The notes: a model not told the origin generated them from the sequence alone. Counted from the first letter of the stretch, positions 17,245-26,382 are shown. The stretch is 64,000 nucleotides of DNA from Rhodopseudomonas infernalis (GCF_022271405.1 NZ_JAJNAL010000010.1:62001-126000); one strand, 5' to 3'. Numbers and translations: made by a program.

Positions 17245-18369
17245 CATCGGTCGCTTGATTGCGGTAATTACGGAAGCCACCATCGGCATCGGGACCGCAT
17301 GCAACCGGATGTCATCGAAGCCGGCGTCGCCCAGCATCGCCTGCAGGCGCGCGAAGGTGCGGCCCTGCCCGGTGCCCATGGCGCGCAGGTAAACGGCAAA
17401 ATAGGCGTCGGCGCTGGATTCCCGCCCGGACGGACCGGCAAGCGGCTCGGCGATCAGCAGTTTTCCGTTATCGGGCAAGGCCTTATGCACCGCGCGCAGC
17501 AGTGCATCGACGACATCGTCGTCGTGATCATGGACGATGCGGACCAGCGAAACGATGTCGGCGCCCTCGGGCAGAGGATCGTCGCGGAAGCTGCCGCCGA
17601 TCGCGGTGGCACGGCCGGCCAGCCCGTTGGCCTGAAACCGCTCGGCCGCTTTGGCGGCGACCGCCGGCAGATCGAACAGCATCACCCGCAGCTCGGGCGT
17701 CTGCGCCGCGACCGCGGACAGGAAGGAGCCGTCGCCGCCGCCGACGTCGAGCAGACAGCGGTGATCCTTGAACGACACCACGTGCAGGACTTCGCGGGCG
17801 ATCATCGGTTGCGAGGCGGCCATCAACGCGGTGTAGGGCAACACCTGATCGGGACCGAGTTCGGCCGCGCCCTCGCCGCGCACATAGGCCCAATACGCCG
17901 CGAGTTCTCCGCCACCGCGCGGGCCGCGCAGCACGGCGAGCGGATCGGCGAGGTCGCGGTACAGCATCGCGTGGTGTTCGACCAAAGCGAGCACGCCCGG
18001 GTTGCCGCACAGTTCGGCGCCGAGCTGGCCGAGGCCGTAACGCCCGCCGCTGCGCGGCTGCACCAGCTTGAGCGCGGTCGCGGCTTCGAGCAGCAGCTGC
18101 ATCGAGTCGCGGGACAGAGAGAGCCGCGCCGCGAGCTCATCGACGCTCGCGGGCCGCTCGCGCAGCACATCGAACAGCCGCAGCTGCACGCAGGCGAGCA
18201 GGATCTGGGAGTAGACAAAGCCGGCGACGACATCGAACATCGCCACGGCACGGCGCCGCGCCACCATTCGCGTCAGTGGAAAAACCGCGGCAAACCGCTG
18301 AAACCGCGGACTCGACAGGATCGTATCGCGCCAGCCGAGAAGCCGGTCGCTCAGGCTGAAGGAACTCAT
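17239..18369 (-). CDS. crtF: Demethylspheroidene/hydroxyneurosporene O-methyltransferase CrtF
   Basis: SAM-dependent methyltransferase that methylates the C1 hydroxyl of acyclic carotenoids in the spheroidene/spirilloxanthin pathway. The 376 residues have an N-terminal dimerisation winged helix (about 45-115) and a Rossmann core with the SAM loop DVGGGDGSFL. The start is uncertain: the ATG at 18369 has AGGAG only two bases upstream, while a GTG at 18384 has no clear site. It follows crtE by about 46 bases. Confidence 0.92.
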   Translation of the reverse strand: MSSFSLSDRLLGWRDTILSSPRFQRFAAVFPLTRMVARRRAVAMFDVVAGFVYSQILLACVQLRLFDVLRERPASVDELAARLSLSRDSMQLLLEAATALKLVQPRSGGRYGLGQLGAELCGNPGVLALVEHHAMLYRDLADPLAVLRGPRGGGELAAYWAYVRGEGAAELGPDQVLPYTALMAASQPMIAREVLHVVSFKDHRCLLDVGGGDGSFLSAVAAQTPELRVMLFDLPAVAAKAAERFQANGLAGRATAIGGSFRDDPLPEGADIVSLVRIVHDHDDDVVDALLRAVHKALPDNGKLLIAEPLAGPSGRESSADAYFAVYLRAMGTGQGRTFARLQAMLGDAGFDDIRLHAVPMPMVASVITAIKRPMC

Positions 18370-18415
18370 CACTCCTGCTACCACCGGCTGGCCCGGAAGG
18401 CCAAGCCGGCTTGCC

Positions 18416-19282
18416 TCACGCCGCAGTCGCGGCGAGCTTGGCCGGCACCAGCCGCGTCGCTTCCGACATGATCAGCGAGCGCAGTTCGTTGCCGTTGGAG
18501 CAGGGCGGCATCGCGTCCACCGCGCCGCGCACCAGCGACTTCAGGTGATAGATGGCGCCATCGATGCCCATTTCGCGCACCGCGCTGGGGCGATCATGCG
18601 CGATATCCTGGCCGACCGGCTTGCCGATCTCTTCCTCGTCGGCGGCGGCATCGCGCAGATCGTCGGCGACCTGATAGGCCTCGCCGATCTTCTCGCCGAC
18701 CATCCGCCACGGTTCAGGATCGGCGCCGGCCGAGGCCGCACCGGCGGCGGTCGCGGCGACGAACAGCGCGCCGGTCTTGGAGCGGTGATAATGTGCGAGA
18801 TTGATCTCGGACTCGCATTCCCAAGCCTGCCCGGCGACGATGCCGAACGGCACGCCGACTGCGCTGCCGATGATCTGGGTCAACTTGAGCAGCCGCTCGG
18901 GCTGGCAAGACACCTGAGCGATCGACTGGAACGCCAGCACGATCAGCGCGTCGCCGGTGAGTACGGCGAGCGGCTCGCCGAAAGCCTTGTGGACAGAGGG
19001 GCGGCCGCGGCGCAGATCGGCGCCGTCGAAACAGGGGAGATCGTCGTGCACCAGCGAGGCGCAGTGCATCAATTCGAGGGCGGCGCCGGCAGCTGCGGTG
19101 GCGGCCGGATTGTCCTCACCGCAGGCCGCCGCGACGCTGTGGCAAAGTCGTGGCCGCACCCGCGCGCCACGCGGGAACACAGCGCTGCGCATCGCGGCCG
19201 CAAGCCGGGGCGGACACCCCGCAAGGTCCGCCTGGTTGAGGGCGTCGGTGAGAGCGCGCTCGATCCGGCTGGTCACGTCCAT
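18416..19282 (-). CDS. crtE: Geranylgeranyl diphosphate synthase CrtE
   Basis: Prenyltransferase that makes GGPP for carotenoids and for the bacteriochlorophyll tail. The 288-residue protein has the first Asp-rich motif DDLPCFD at residues 80-86 followed by RRGRPSVHKAFGE, and the second Asp-rich motif QVADDLRDAA. Start is the ATG at 19282 behind GGGAG. First gene of the crtE-crtF-bchCXYZ-puf run and divergent from crtD, with PpsR boxes in between. Confidence 0.95.
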   Translation of the reverse strand: MDVTSRIERALTDALNQADLAGCPPRLAAAMRSAVFPRGARVRPRLCHSVAAACGEDNPAATAAAGAALELMHCASLVHDDLPCFDGADLRRGRPSVHKAFGEPLAVLTGDALIVLAFQSIAQVSCQPERLLKLTQIIGSAVGVPFGIVAGQAWECESEINLAHYHRSKTGALFVAATAAGAASAGADPEPWRMVGEKIGEAYQVADDLRDAAADEEEIGKPVGQDIAHDRPSAVREMGIDGAIYHLKSLVRGAVDAMPPCSNGNELRSLIMSEATRLVPAKLAATAA

Positions 19283-19335
19283 GGCAGACTCCCGCTCAAA
19301 GGCAGCAAGCGTCAATTTAACTTGTCATCGGCAAG

Positions 19336-19379
19336 TGTAAGTTATTATGGACACCTGTCAATGACATGGCGCAATGACA
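19336..19379. promoter_or_regulatory. PpsR operators between crtE and crtD
   Basis: A perfect TGT-N12-ACA at 19336-19353 and a degenerate TGA-N12-ACA at 19362-19379, 26 bases apart (start to start), as at bchC. They lie in the 120-base gap between the divergent crtE and crtD genes and probably repress both directions. Confidence 0.8.
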
Positions 19380-19402
19380 CTTAAGGCGGAGTGAGAACCG
19401 GC

Positions 19403-20950
19403 ATGAGGGACCTGACCGCACGGAATCGGGTGGTGATCGTCGGCGCCGGCGTGGCCGGCCTGACCTCCGCCATCGCCCTGGCCGCACGCGGTCTGGACGT
19501 CACTGTGGTCGAGCGCGCCGCGGCGCCCGGCGGAAAGATACGCGAGGTCGGGATCGGCGCCGCGCGGATCGACAGCGGCCCGACCGTCTTCACGATGCGC
19601 TGGGTGTTCGAAGAATTATTCGCCAATGCCGGCCTGAATTTCTCGGACCACGTCAGGCTCCGCCCACTGTCGGTGCTGGCCCGGCACGCCTGGGACGATC
19701 GCGCGCGGCTCGATCTGTTCGCCGACGAAGCCCGCTCGGTCGACGCGATCGGCGCTTTCGCCGGCGCCGCGGAGGCGCAGCGCTACAAGCAATTCTGCGC
19801 CGACAGCCGGCGGATTTATCAGATCCTGGAGAAGCCGTTCCTGCGCGCCACCGCGCCGAGCCTGCCCGGCCTCGCCACCGCCAACGGCCTCGGCGGCCTG
19901 CTCGAACTACGCAAGATCCGGCCATTCACCAAGATGTGGACCGCGCTCGGCGATTACTTCAAGGATCCGCGCCTGCGGCAACTTTTCGGCCGCTACGCGA
20001 CCTATTGCGGTTCGTCGCCGTTCGAAGCGCCGGCGACGCTGATGCTGGTGGCGCATGTCGAGCAGCAGGGCGTCTGGATCATCGAGGGCGGCATGCACGC
20101 GCTGGCGCGCGCGCTGGCCGATTGCGCCAGCAAGCTCGGCACCAGCATCCACTACGAACAGGAGGTGCGCGAGATCATGGTCTCGGGCGGCCGCGCCGCC
20201 GGCGTGATCCTGGCGAATGGCGACCGCATCGAAGCCTCGTCGGTGATCGTCAATGCCGACGTCGGTGCCCTGCCCGCCGGCCTGTTCGGCCAACTCGTGC
20301 AGCGCGCGGCGGCGCCGATCGCGCCGAAGCTGCGCTCGCTCTCGGCCATGACCTGGAGCATGGTGGCGAAGACCGGGGGTTTTCCGCTCAGTCGGCATTC
20401 GGTGTTCTTCTCACGCGACTACGCGCGCGAGTTCACCGATATCTTCGAGCGCGGCGAAGTGCCGGCCGAACCCACCGTCTATGTCTGCGGCCAGGATCGC
20501 ATCGACGACACGGCCATGCTCGGCGATAGCGGCGAAGAAGAGCTGCTAGTGCTGGTCAACGCGCCGCCGATCGGCGATCGCAAGCGCTTCGACCAGGATG
20601 AAATCGCGCGGGTGACTGAACGGACCTTCGCCGTGCTCGAACGCTGCGGCCTGCGCATGGAAGCACAGCCCGACAAGACGCAAGTGACGACGCCGGAGGA
20701 TTTCAACCGGCTGTTTCCGGCGACCGGCGGCGCGCTGTACGGCCGCGCCTCGCACGGCTGGAGCGCCTCGTTCGAACGCCCCGGCGCACGAACCAAAGTT
20801 CCCGGCCTGTATCTCGCCGGCGGCAGTACGCATCCCGGCCCCGGCGTGCCGATGGCCGGCCTGTCGGGCCGCGCCGCCGCGACCAGCCTGCTCGCCGATC
20901 TCGACGCCGAGGCGCAGCGGTTGAAGCCGGCTGCGTCCAAAACCACCTGA
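19403..20950 (+). CDS. crtD: Methoxyneurosporene dehydrogenase CrtD
   Basis: FAD-dependent carotenoid desaturase that introduces the 3,4 double bond into hydroxylated/methoxylated acyclic carotenoids. The 515 residues begin with a dinucleotide fold, VGAGVAGL at residues 13-20, and end with the CrtI-family signature GLYLAGGSTHPGPGVPMAGLSG. Start is the ATG at 19403; a GTG four codons upstream sits too close to the GGCGGAG site. Divergent from crtE, followed by crtC 32 bases later. Confidence 0.94.
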   Translation: MRDLTARNRVVIVGAGVAGLTSAIALAARGLDVTVVERAAAPGGKIREVGIGAARIDSGPTVFTMRWVFEELFANAGLNFSDHVRLRPLSVLARHAWDDRARLDLFADEARSVDAIGAFAGAAEAQRYKQFCADSRRIYQILEKPFLRATAPSLPGLATANGLGGLLELRKIRPFTKMWTALGDYFKDPRLRQLFGRYATYCGSSPFEAPATLMLVAHVEQQGVWIIEGGMHALARALADCASKLGTSIHYEQEVREIMVSGGRAAGVILANGDRIEASSVIVNADVGALPAGLFGQLVQRAAAPIAPKLRSLSAMTWSMVAKTGGFPLSRHSVFFSRDYAREFTDIFERGEVPAEPTVYVCGQDRIDDTAMLGDSGEEELLVLVNAPPIGDRKRFDQDEIARVTERTFAVLERCGLRMEAQPDKTQVTTPEDFNRLFPATGGALYGRASHGWSASFERPGARTKVPGLYLAGGSTHPGPGVPMAGLSGRAAATSLLADLDAEAQRLKPAASKTT

Positions 20951-20982
20951 ACCGTCACGAGCTAGAGTGTAGATCTGTCCTG

Positions 20983-21936
20983 ATGATTGCCTGGCCCAAC
21001 GAGACCGACGAACGCCGCGCCGGATTCAACCTCGACGTTCCGCCGAACGGCTACGCCTGGTGGTACGTCGACGCGATCAGCGACGACGGCCGCGAAGGCC
21101 TCACCATCATCGCCTTCATCGGCAGCGTGTTTTCGCCCTACTACGCGTTCGCCCGCCGCAGCGGCACGGCCGATCCGCTGAACCACTGCGCCATCAACGT
21201 CGCGCTGTATCACCAAGACAGCAAACGCTGGACCATGACCGAACGCTCGCGCCGCAAGGTCGCGCGCAATCGCGGCTCGTTCCTGATCGGCCCCAGCGAT
21301 CTCGGCTGGGACGGCCGGGCGCTGACCATCAACATCAACGAGCTGAGCGCCCCGATCCCCGGCCGGATCAAGGGCCGCGTCCGCGTCATCCCGCAGGTGG
21401 TGACCAAGAACTACTTCGTGCTGAACGAAAACGGCAATCACCGCTGGTGGCCGATCGCGCCGCGCTCGCGGATCGAGGTGACGCTCGACCAGCCGAAGCT
21501 GTCCTGGCAGGGCGAGGCCTATCTCGACACGAATGCCGGAGACGCCCCGATCGAGACCGGTTTCACGCATTGGGAATGGGCCCGCGGCGCGCTGCGCGAC
21601 AAGACCGCGATCCTGTACGAAGCCGAACGCCGCGACGGCAGCCGCCTCGACCTCGCCATCACGTTCGACGCCCAGGGCAACATGGAGCGCTTCGCCCAGC
21701 CGCCTTTGCTCCCCCTGCCCCGCTCCGGCTGGCGCATTGACCGCAACGCCCGCAGCGAAGCGAATGCGCGTGTCGTCCGCACCGTCGAAGACACCCCGTT
21801 CTACGCCCGCTCGATGATCGAAACCACGCTGCTCGGCGAACGCGTCACGCTGATGCACGAAAGCCTGTCGCTGGATCGCTTCAAGATGCCGGTGGTGCAG
21901 GCGATGCTGCCGTTTCGGATGCCGCGCAGGACGTGA
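20983..21936 (+). CDS. crtC: Carotenoid 1,2-hydratase (hydroxyneurosporene synthase) CrtC
   Basis: Adds water across the terminal double bond of neurosporene or lycopene, the first step of the spheroidene/spirilloxanthin branch, giving the substrate of CrtD and CrtF. The 317 residues show the CrtC-family features YAWWYVDAISDDGREGLTIIAFIGSVFSPYY near the start and NHCAINVALY. Second gene of crtDC. crtI and crtB, needed upstream in the pathway, are not in this window. Confidence 0.94.
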   Translation: MIAWPNETDERRAGFNLDVPPNGYAWWYVDAISDDGREGLTIIAFIGSVFSPYYAFARRSGTADPLNHCAINVALYHQDSKRWTMTERSRRKVARNRGSFLIGPSDLGWDGRALTININELSAPIPGRIKGRVRVIPQVVTKNYFVLNENGNHRWWPIAPRSRIEVTLDQPKLSWQGEAYLDTNAGDAPIETGFTHWEWARGALRDKTAILYEAERRDGSRLDLAITFDAQGNMERFAQPPLLPLPRSGWRIDRNARSEANARVVRTVEDTPFYARSMIETTLLGERVTLMHESLSLDRFKMPVVQAMLPFRMPRRT

Positions 21937-22020
21937 AGCGCTGCGCTTCGATGGTGGCCGAGTGATCAGTAGCCGATGCATGGCACGGACGGAGGACGGG
22001 GTTCAGGCCTTTGCCGCGTT

Positions 22021-23043
22021 TCAATCCTCGTGCCTGGCCCAGCTCAGAAACAGCCCGATGTCGCCGGGGATTCCGTCGGGGAAGTCGACGACGCGGGCGG
22101 TCAGCGAGAAGCCGCGGGGGCGGAGTTCGGCCTTCCAGCGCAGATAGATGTCGGCCGCCATCCCGCGCAGTGTCGACGGCCATTCCGGATCTGGCGCGTT
22201 GATGGCGCGGCCATGATCGGTGCATAGCTCCGAGGGAAAGCGCAGCAGCAGAAACTCGACCTCGCCTTTCTTGGCGATCGCGCGGGCGGTGTGCAGCATG
22301 TGTTCCCACGCCTCGTCGGTGAGATGCGTCGCCAGCATCTGGCTAGCCTGGCGATGATGCTGTTCCTCGGCGATCCGCTTGGCTTCGCGCCGCTCCTGCT
22401 CTTCGTGGCGCTCGTGCTCGACGCCGAGTGCCTGAAAGGCCGACGCGGATAGTTGATCGGCGGCGGGATCATGCGGCGGCGGCGGCGCGGCGGACTGACC
22501 GCGGCGCGACAGCGCCTCGAGCTGATCCGACGCCACCGGCCGCAAGCTCCCGTCGTCGTGAACGGGATCATGCGGATGGGGATGGGGATGGGGATGAGGA
22601 CCCGCCAGCGTCTTCAGCAGATCGGCGCGGCTGACGATGCCGACAACGCGGCCGTCGCGCAGCACCGGCACCCGCTTGATGTTCTTCTCGTACAGAAGAT
22701 CGGCGATCTCGGCGACCGGGACATTGTCGTCGACGGTCAACACCGGCGATACCATGATCTGCGCAGCGGTGCGGTGATCGGACTTTAGGAATTGCAGATA
22801 GTCCGGATGAACGTCACCGCCTTCGGACAGCATCTGCAGCCACCAATCGCGGCGTGCTTCGCGGGCGGTCTCGTTACGCGGCATCAGATCGCCTTCGCTG
22901 ATGATACCGAGCGGCGCGCCGGCCGCGTCGACCACCGGCACCGCGCTGATGCCGTGGGTCAGCAAGGTCTCCGCTACCGCACGCACGGACGCATCCGGTT
23001 GCACCGTCACGATCCTGGTGGTCATCACGTCGGCTGCTTTCAT
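22021..23043 (-). CDS. CBS-domain protein with His-Pro linker
   Basis: A 340-residue protein with two CBS motifs (about 1-55 and 93-148, e.g. VMTTRIVTVQPDASV and VSPVLTVDDNVPV), which form a pair that usually senses adenosine nucleotides. A run of alternating His-Pro follows at 149-160, then a charged, Pro-rich linker (about 160-245) and a conserved-looking C-terminal domain (about 245-340: DEAWEHMLHTARAIAKKGE, then PRGFSL). The linker could bind metal, but that is inference. Start is the ATG at 23043 with GGAG five bases upstream. Not part of the pigment pathways; convergent with crtC. Confidence 0.85.
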   Translation of the reverse strand: MKAADVMTTRIVTVQPDASVRAVAETLLTHGISAVPVVDAAGAPLGIISEGDLMPRNETAREARRDWWLQMLSEGGDVHPDYLQFLKSDHRTAAQIMVSPVLTVDDNVPVAEIADLLYEKNIKRVPVLRDGRVVGIVSRADLLKTLAGPHPHPHPHPHDPVHDDGSLRPVASDQLEALSRRGQSAAPPPPHDPAADQLSASAFQALGVEHERHEEQERREAKRIAEEQHHRQASQMLATHLTDEAWEHMLHTARAIAKKGEVEFLLLRFPSELCTDHGRAINAPDPEWPSTLRGMAADIYLRWKAELRPRGFSLTARVVDFPDGIPGDIGLFLSWARHED

Positions 23044-23572
23044 GTTCACTCCTTGATCGGATCGCGCTTTCCCGTCATCGCGCGGTCACATCGTTCCGCG
23101 CGATTGCCCCGCATCCTAGCTGCGGATTCGATCAGTTTGACGAAATCGGACCTGCGAACGGCGCAGTGGAGCTCGGCGCGAGGGGCCGGACATGGCAGCG
23201 TCCGCAGCGAAATCGCCGGAAGTTCTGCGACTTTGGCAGCGGTCGGGCGGGTCGTTAGAGAAAGTTAAACCGCTTCACGTCAGGCTGGCGTTTGATCTGG
23301 ATCACGAAATCGGAACCCTCCCCGGGGGAGGCGGATTAACGGAGGACAGACAAACGCCGCCGAAGGGAGGCTGCGGGCAGAACCGCCCCGCCGTATCCCG
23401 CCAATGACGCGGCGGAAGGGGCTATGATACACATCACTCACGGCCGCGAGGGTTTTGATTTGCCTCAACGAAGCCCTGCAGGTGCGTGTTCTTTTGATTT
23501 TCGACAATGCAGTTAGCGGCCGGCAGCTTCTATACACGCCCGCGCGCATGGCACGGATGGAAAGACATTGAC
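23044..23572. promoter_or_regulatory. Non-coding gap with two FNR/FixK-like boxes
   Basis: No convincing gene in these 529 bases. Two sites resemble the FNR/FixK box: TTGA-N6-TCAA at 23455-23468 (perfect half-sites) and TTGAT-N4-ATCAC at 23292-23305 (one mismatch to TTGAT-N4-ATCAA). The first is 105 bases upstream of the membrane-protein gene at 23573. Low-oxygen induction of that gene or of the divergent CBS gene is a plausible inference. Confidence 0.5.
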
Positions 23573-24214
23573 ATGGAGTATCTCTCCGCGATCGGGACGC
23601 TGCTGATAGTGATGATCTTCGGCGGCGGCCTCGTGATAGTTGCCTATCTGGCGTTCGATGACATGCGTGCGCGCGGGCTGTCCTGGAACGGCGGCTCTTT
23701 CCCCGTCTCCATGACGTCGCTGACGGAGCGGCTGAAGGGGGTGCCGGCAGGGCCGGCGATCGTCGCGGCCGCCATCGTGGTCGGCGCCTTCGTGGTTTAT
23801 ACAGCTGCCGGCAGCATGGACCGGGCCCCGGCCCCCGCTGTGACGGCGGAAGAAAGTGCAGCGCCGGCCGAAGCCGCCGCTCCGACAGCCGCTCCCACAG
23901 CCGCAAACGTGGCTGCCGCGCCGGCGGCAGAGAAGCCGGCCGCTGCGCCTGTCGCTGCCGCGCCGTCGCAGGGCGCGGCGAATGCGATGGCCAGCATGGC
24001 GACGCCGGGCGCGGTGCGCACCGTCACCTCGTCGAGCTGCAGCTCGGATGGCTGCCCGGTGTCGTGCAGCGCCGAGGAAACGCTGGCCTCTGCCTATTGC
24101 ATCAGCGGCGGCGCCGCGCGCCTGGCCGATCAGTTGCAGGTCAAGGATGGCGCCGTGACGGCCCGCTGCAGCCCCAGCGCCAGCAGCATCTCGGTCGCCT
24201 GCGCCCGCAAGTAA
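23573..24214 (+). CDS. Membrane protein with Ala/Pro linker and Cys-rich C-terminus, unknown function
   Basis: A 213-residue protein not recognised as any family. It has two hydrophobic segments (about 5-27 and 60-78), then an Ala/Pro/Thr-rich linker (about 85-150) and a C-terminal domain with five cysteines (SSSCSSDGCPVSC, ASAYC, ARCSP, VACA pattern), probably periplasmic with disulfides. The start is the ATG at 23573; the frame extends upstream to 23507 but that part is unlike a protein N-terminus. FNR/FixK-like boxes upstream and a clear terminator downstream support a monocistronic real gene. Confidence 0.72.
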   Translation: MEYLSAIGTLLIVMIFGGGLVIVAYLAFDDMRARGLSWNGGSFPVSMTSLTERLKGVPAGPAIVAAAIVVGAFVVYTAAGSMDRAPAPAVTAEESAAPAEAAAPTAAPTAANVAAAPAAEKPAAAPVAAAPSQGAANAMASMATPGAVRTVTSSSCSSDGCPVSCSAEETLASAYCISGGAARLADQLQVKDGAVTARCSPSASSISVACARK

Positions 24215-24238
24215 TCCGTTTCGCCCTCGGCGACCTGA

Positions 24239-24268
24239 AGCCCGGCCTCGCGCCGGGCTTTTTGTTTT
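24239..24268 (+). terminator. Rho-independent terminator
   Basis: Stem 24239-24245 with 24253-24259 (AGCCCGG/CCGGGCT) followed by a T-rich run, 25 bases after the stop of the 213-residue membrane protein gene. Confidence 0.88.
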
Positions 24269-24290
24269 CAGCCGGTCGCACGACCCTCCC

Positions 24291-24370
24291 CGTCATTGCG
24301 AGGAGGCGCAACCGGACGTAGCAATCCAGCACTGGGCTGTGGACTGCTTCGCTGCGCTCGCTATGACGGG
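24291..24370. repeat. Intergenic inverted repeat, family 1 (CGTCATTGCGAG type)
   Basis: Imperfect long palindrome with outer arms CGTCATTGCGAG and GCTCGCTATGACG and an inner AGCAATCCAG/CTGG motif. Related copies are at 56419-56571 and 61795-61880. This is the REP-like hairpin common in Bradyrhizobiaceae genomes. Confidence 0.75.
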
Positions 24371-24502
24371 GGGAGACGCTCCCCCTCCACCAGGCGTCCC
24401 GAAGCCAATCCCCGACAGCACTTCGCCGTCCCGCGGGGCCGGAACGGCGAAGGTCGGACTGGTGATGTGGTCGTCGCGGCGACGGGGCCTCCGCGGCCTC
24501 GC

Positions 24503-26119
24503 CTAGTCCTTCTTCTCGATGTTCCAGAACACCGGAGTCGCCGGTCCATCGAGGACGCCGGTGAGTTCGTTGCGCCAGACGCTCGGCGCCTTGTACTGGC
24601 CGAGCGGGATGTACAGCACCTGATCGTAGACTTCCTTCTGGATCTCCTCGGCGAGCTTCTTCTGCTCCTCCGGTGACGTCGAGCGGGCGAACTTGTCGCG
24701 CAGCGCTTCGACCTTGGGGTCGTCCGGCCAGCCGAACCAGCCGCCGTTCTTGCCCTTGCCGCCGGTCGACACGTTGGCGACCGGATTAAGAATGTCGGGG
24801 CCGGCCCAATTGGTGAAGAACATATTCCAGCCACCGTCCTTGGGTGGCTTCTGGCTGGCGCGCCGCGTCACCACGGTCTGCCAGTCGGTCGCCTGGAAAT
24901 CGACCTTGAAGCCGGCCTCGCGCAGCAGCTGCGCGGCGACGATCGGCTGAGCCTTCAGCGAGCCGACATCGCCGGGCGCCATCAGCGCGATCGGCGTGCC
25001 GTCGTAGCCGGACTCGGCGAGCAGCTTCTTGGCCTCGGCCATGCCGTTGCCCTTCACCAGAGTCTCGGAGCCGACATCGGTGGCGAGCGGAGTATCACAG
25101 CCGAACACGGCGCCGCACACTTTGTAGTAGTCGGGATTGCCGACCAGCGCGTCGAGCACCGGCTTCTGGCTCATCGCCAGGAACGCGGCGCGGCGAATCT
25201 TGACGTTGTCGAACGGCGGATACAGGAAGTTCATCCGGCCGAGCGTCTGGAAGCCGAGCGGACTGAGAGTATGGATCGTCAGTTCCTTATCCTGCTTGAG
25301 CACCGGCAGGATGTCGAACGACGGCGCCTCGACGAAGTCGATATCACCCGACTGCAGCGCGTTGATCGCGGTCTGGCCGTCCGGCATCGTGATCCATTCG
25401 ACGCGGTCGACCTTTACGACCTTGCCGCCCGAAGTCCAGCTCGGCGGCTCCTTGCGCGGCACGTAGTCGGTGTTCTTGACGTACACCGCCTTGACGCCCG
25501 GCTGGAATTCGGCAGCGACGAATTTGAACGGACCTGAACCGATCTGCTCGGGGATCGCCTTGTCGGCCGGCGTCTCGGCGATGCGCTTCGGCATCATGAA
25601 CGGCACCAGCGACGACGGCTTGCCGATCGACTCCAGCACCAGGCCGTAGGGCTCCTTCAGCTTCAGCGTGATGGTCTTCGCATCGGTCGCCTCGAGGCTG
25701 GCCGTGAAGTCCATCAGCTTCTGGCCCATGCCGTCCTTCTGGCCCCAGCGCTTCAGCGAGGCGACGCAGTCTTCCGCCGTCACCGGCGTGCCGTCGTGCC
25801 ACTTCAATCCGTCGCGCAGCGTGAAGGTGTAGGTCAGCTTGTCGTCGGAGACTTTGAAGTCCGCCATCTGCGGCTGGACCTTGAACTTGGAATCCATCGC
25901 CAGCAGCGTATCGTAGACCATGTAGCCGTGATCGCGCGTGATGTAGGCGGTGGTCAGACCCGGATCGATCACGCGCAGATCGGAATGCATCACCGCATGA
26001 ATGGTCTTGGTCTGGGCATCGGCGATCGCCGGAAGCGTCAGCGAAGCTGCGAGCGCGAGCGCCGGCAGCAGGAATTTGGACGCAGCTACTGAACGCAGCC
26101 GATGCGACCTGTGCAACAT
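24503..26119 (-). CDS. ABC transporter periplasmic peptide-binding protein (SBP family 5)
   Basis: Captures oligopeptides or similar solutes in the periplasm and delivers them to the permease at 27696-29538. The 538-residue precursor has a Sec signal peptide (about 1-35, ending ADA-Q) and the family 5 features DSKFKVQPQMADFKVSDDKLTYTFTLRDG and WHDGTPVTAEDCVASLKRW. Start is the ATG at 26119 behind AGGAG; the frame is open for 67 codons further, with no support. It is divergent from the M20 peptidase and permease genes, with which it probably works. The actual ligand is unknown. Confidence 0.9.
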   Translation of the reverse strand: MLHRSHRLRSVAASKFLLPALALAASLTLPAIADAQTKTIHAVMHSDLRVIDPGLTTAYITRDHGYMVYDTLLAMDSKFKVQPQMADFKVSDDKLTYTFTLRDGLKWHDGTPVTAEDCVASLKRWGQKDGMGQKLMDFTASLEATDAKTITLKLKEPYGLVLESIGKPSSLVPFMMPKRIAETPADKAIPEQIGSGPFKFVAAEFQPGVKAVYVKNTDYVPRKEPPSWTSGGKVVKVDRVEWITMPDGQTAINALQSGDIDFVEAPSFDILPVLKQDKELTIHTLSPLGFQTLGRMNFLYPPFDNVKIRRAAFLAMSQKPVLDALVGNPDYYKVCGAVFGCDTPLATDVGSETLVKGNGMAEAKKLLAESGYDGTPIALMAPGDVGSLKAQPIVAAQLLREAGFKVDFQATDWQTVVTRRASQKPPKDGGWNMFFTNWAGPDILNPVANVSTGGKGKNGGWFGWPDDPKVEALRDKFARSTSPEEQKKLAEEIQKEVYDQVLYIPLGQYKAPSVWRNELTGVLDGPATPVFWNIEKKD

Positions 26120-26382
26120 TCGATGTTCTCCTGGCGTGAAACTGATCATTCGCAGATGATTGCTTAGGCAGGACGACAGACAAGGCGGCAAGTCATCGCG
26201 CGCTGATGCGCCGTTATTGCGCGTTGCAGCACTACGACTACCAAGACTTGCACCAAGCGTGCCAAGCGTCAATCTGTTCGCAGTGGGCAATCGAGGTGCG
26301 CCATGCGCAAGGTCGCGCATGTTTCACTTTACAAATGCGCCTGCACTGTTTCTCGTAGCAGCGTCCCAAACGTGAGTACGAC

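Noticed and set aside
19356-19379. TGT...ACA with 18-base spacing near crtD
   Set aside because: Wrong spacing; the TGA-N12-ACA reading at 19362-19379 is better, though still degenerate.
22572-22600. Short tandem GGGGAT repeats, first thought to be a possible repeat array
   Set aside because: They encode the His-Pro tract of the CBS protein and are too short and spacer-free to be a CRISPR array.
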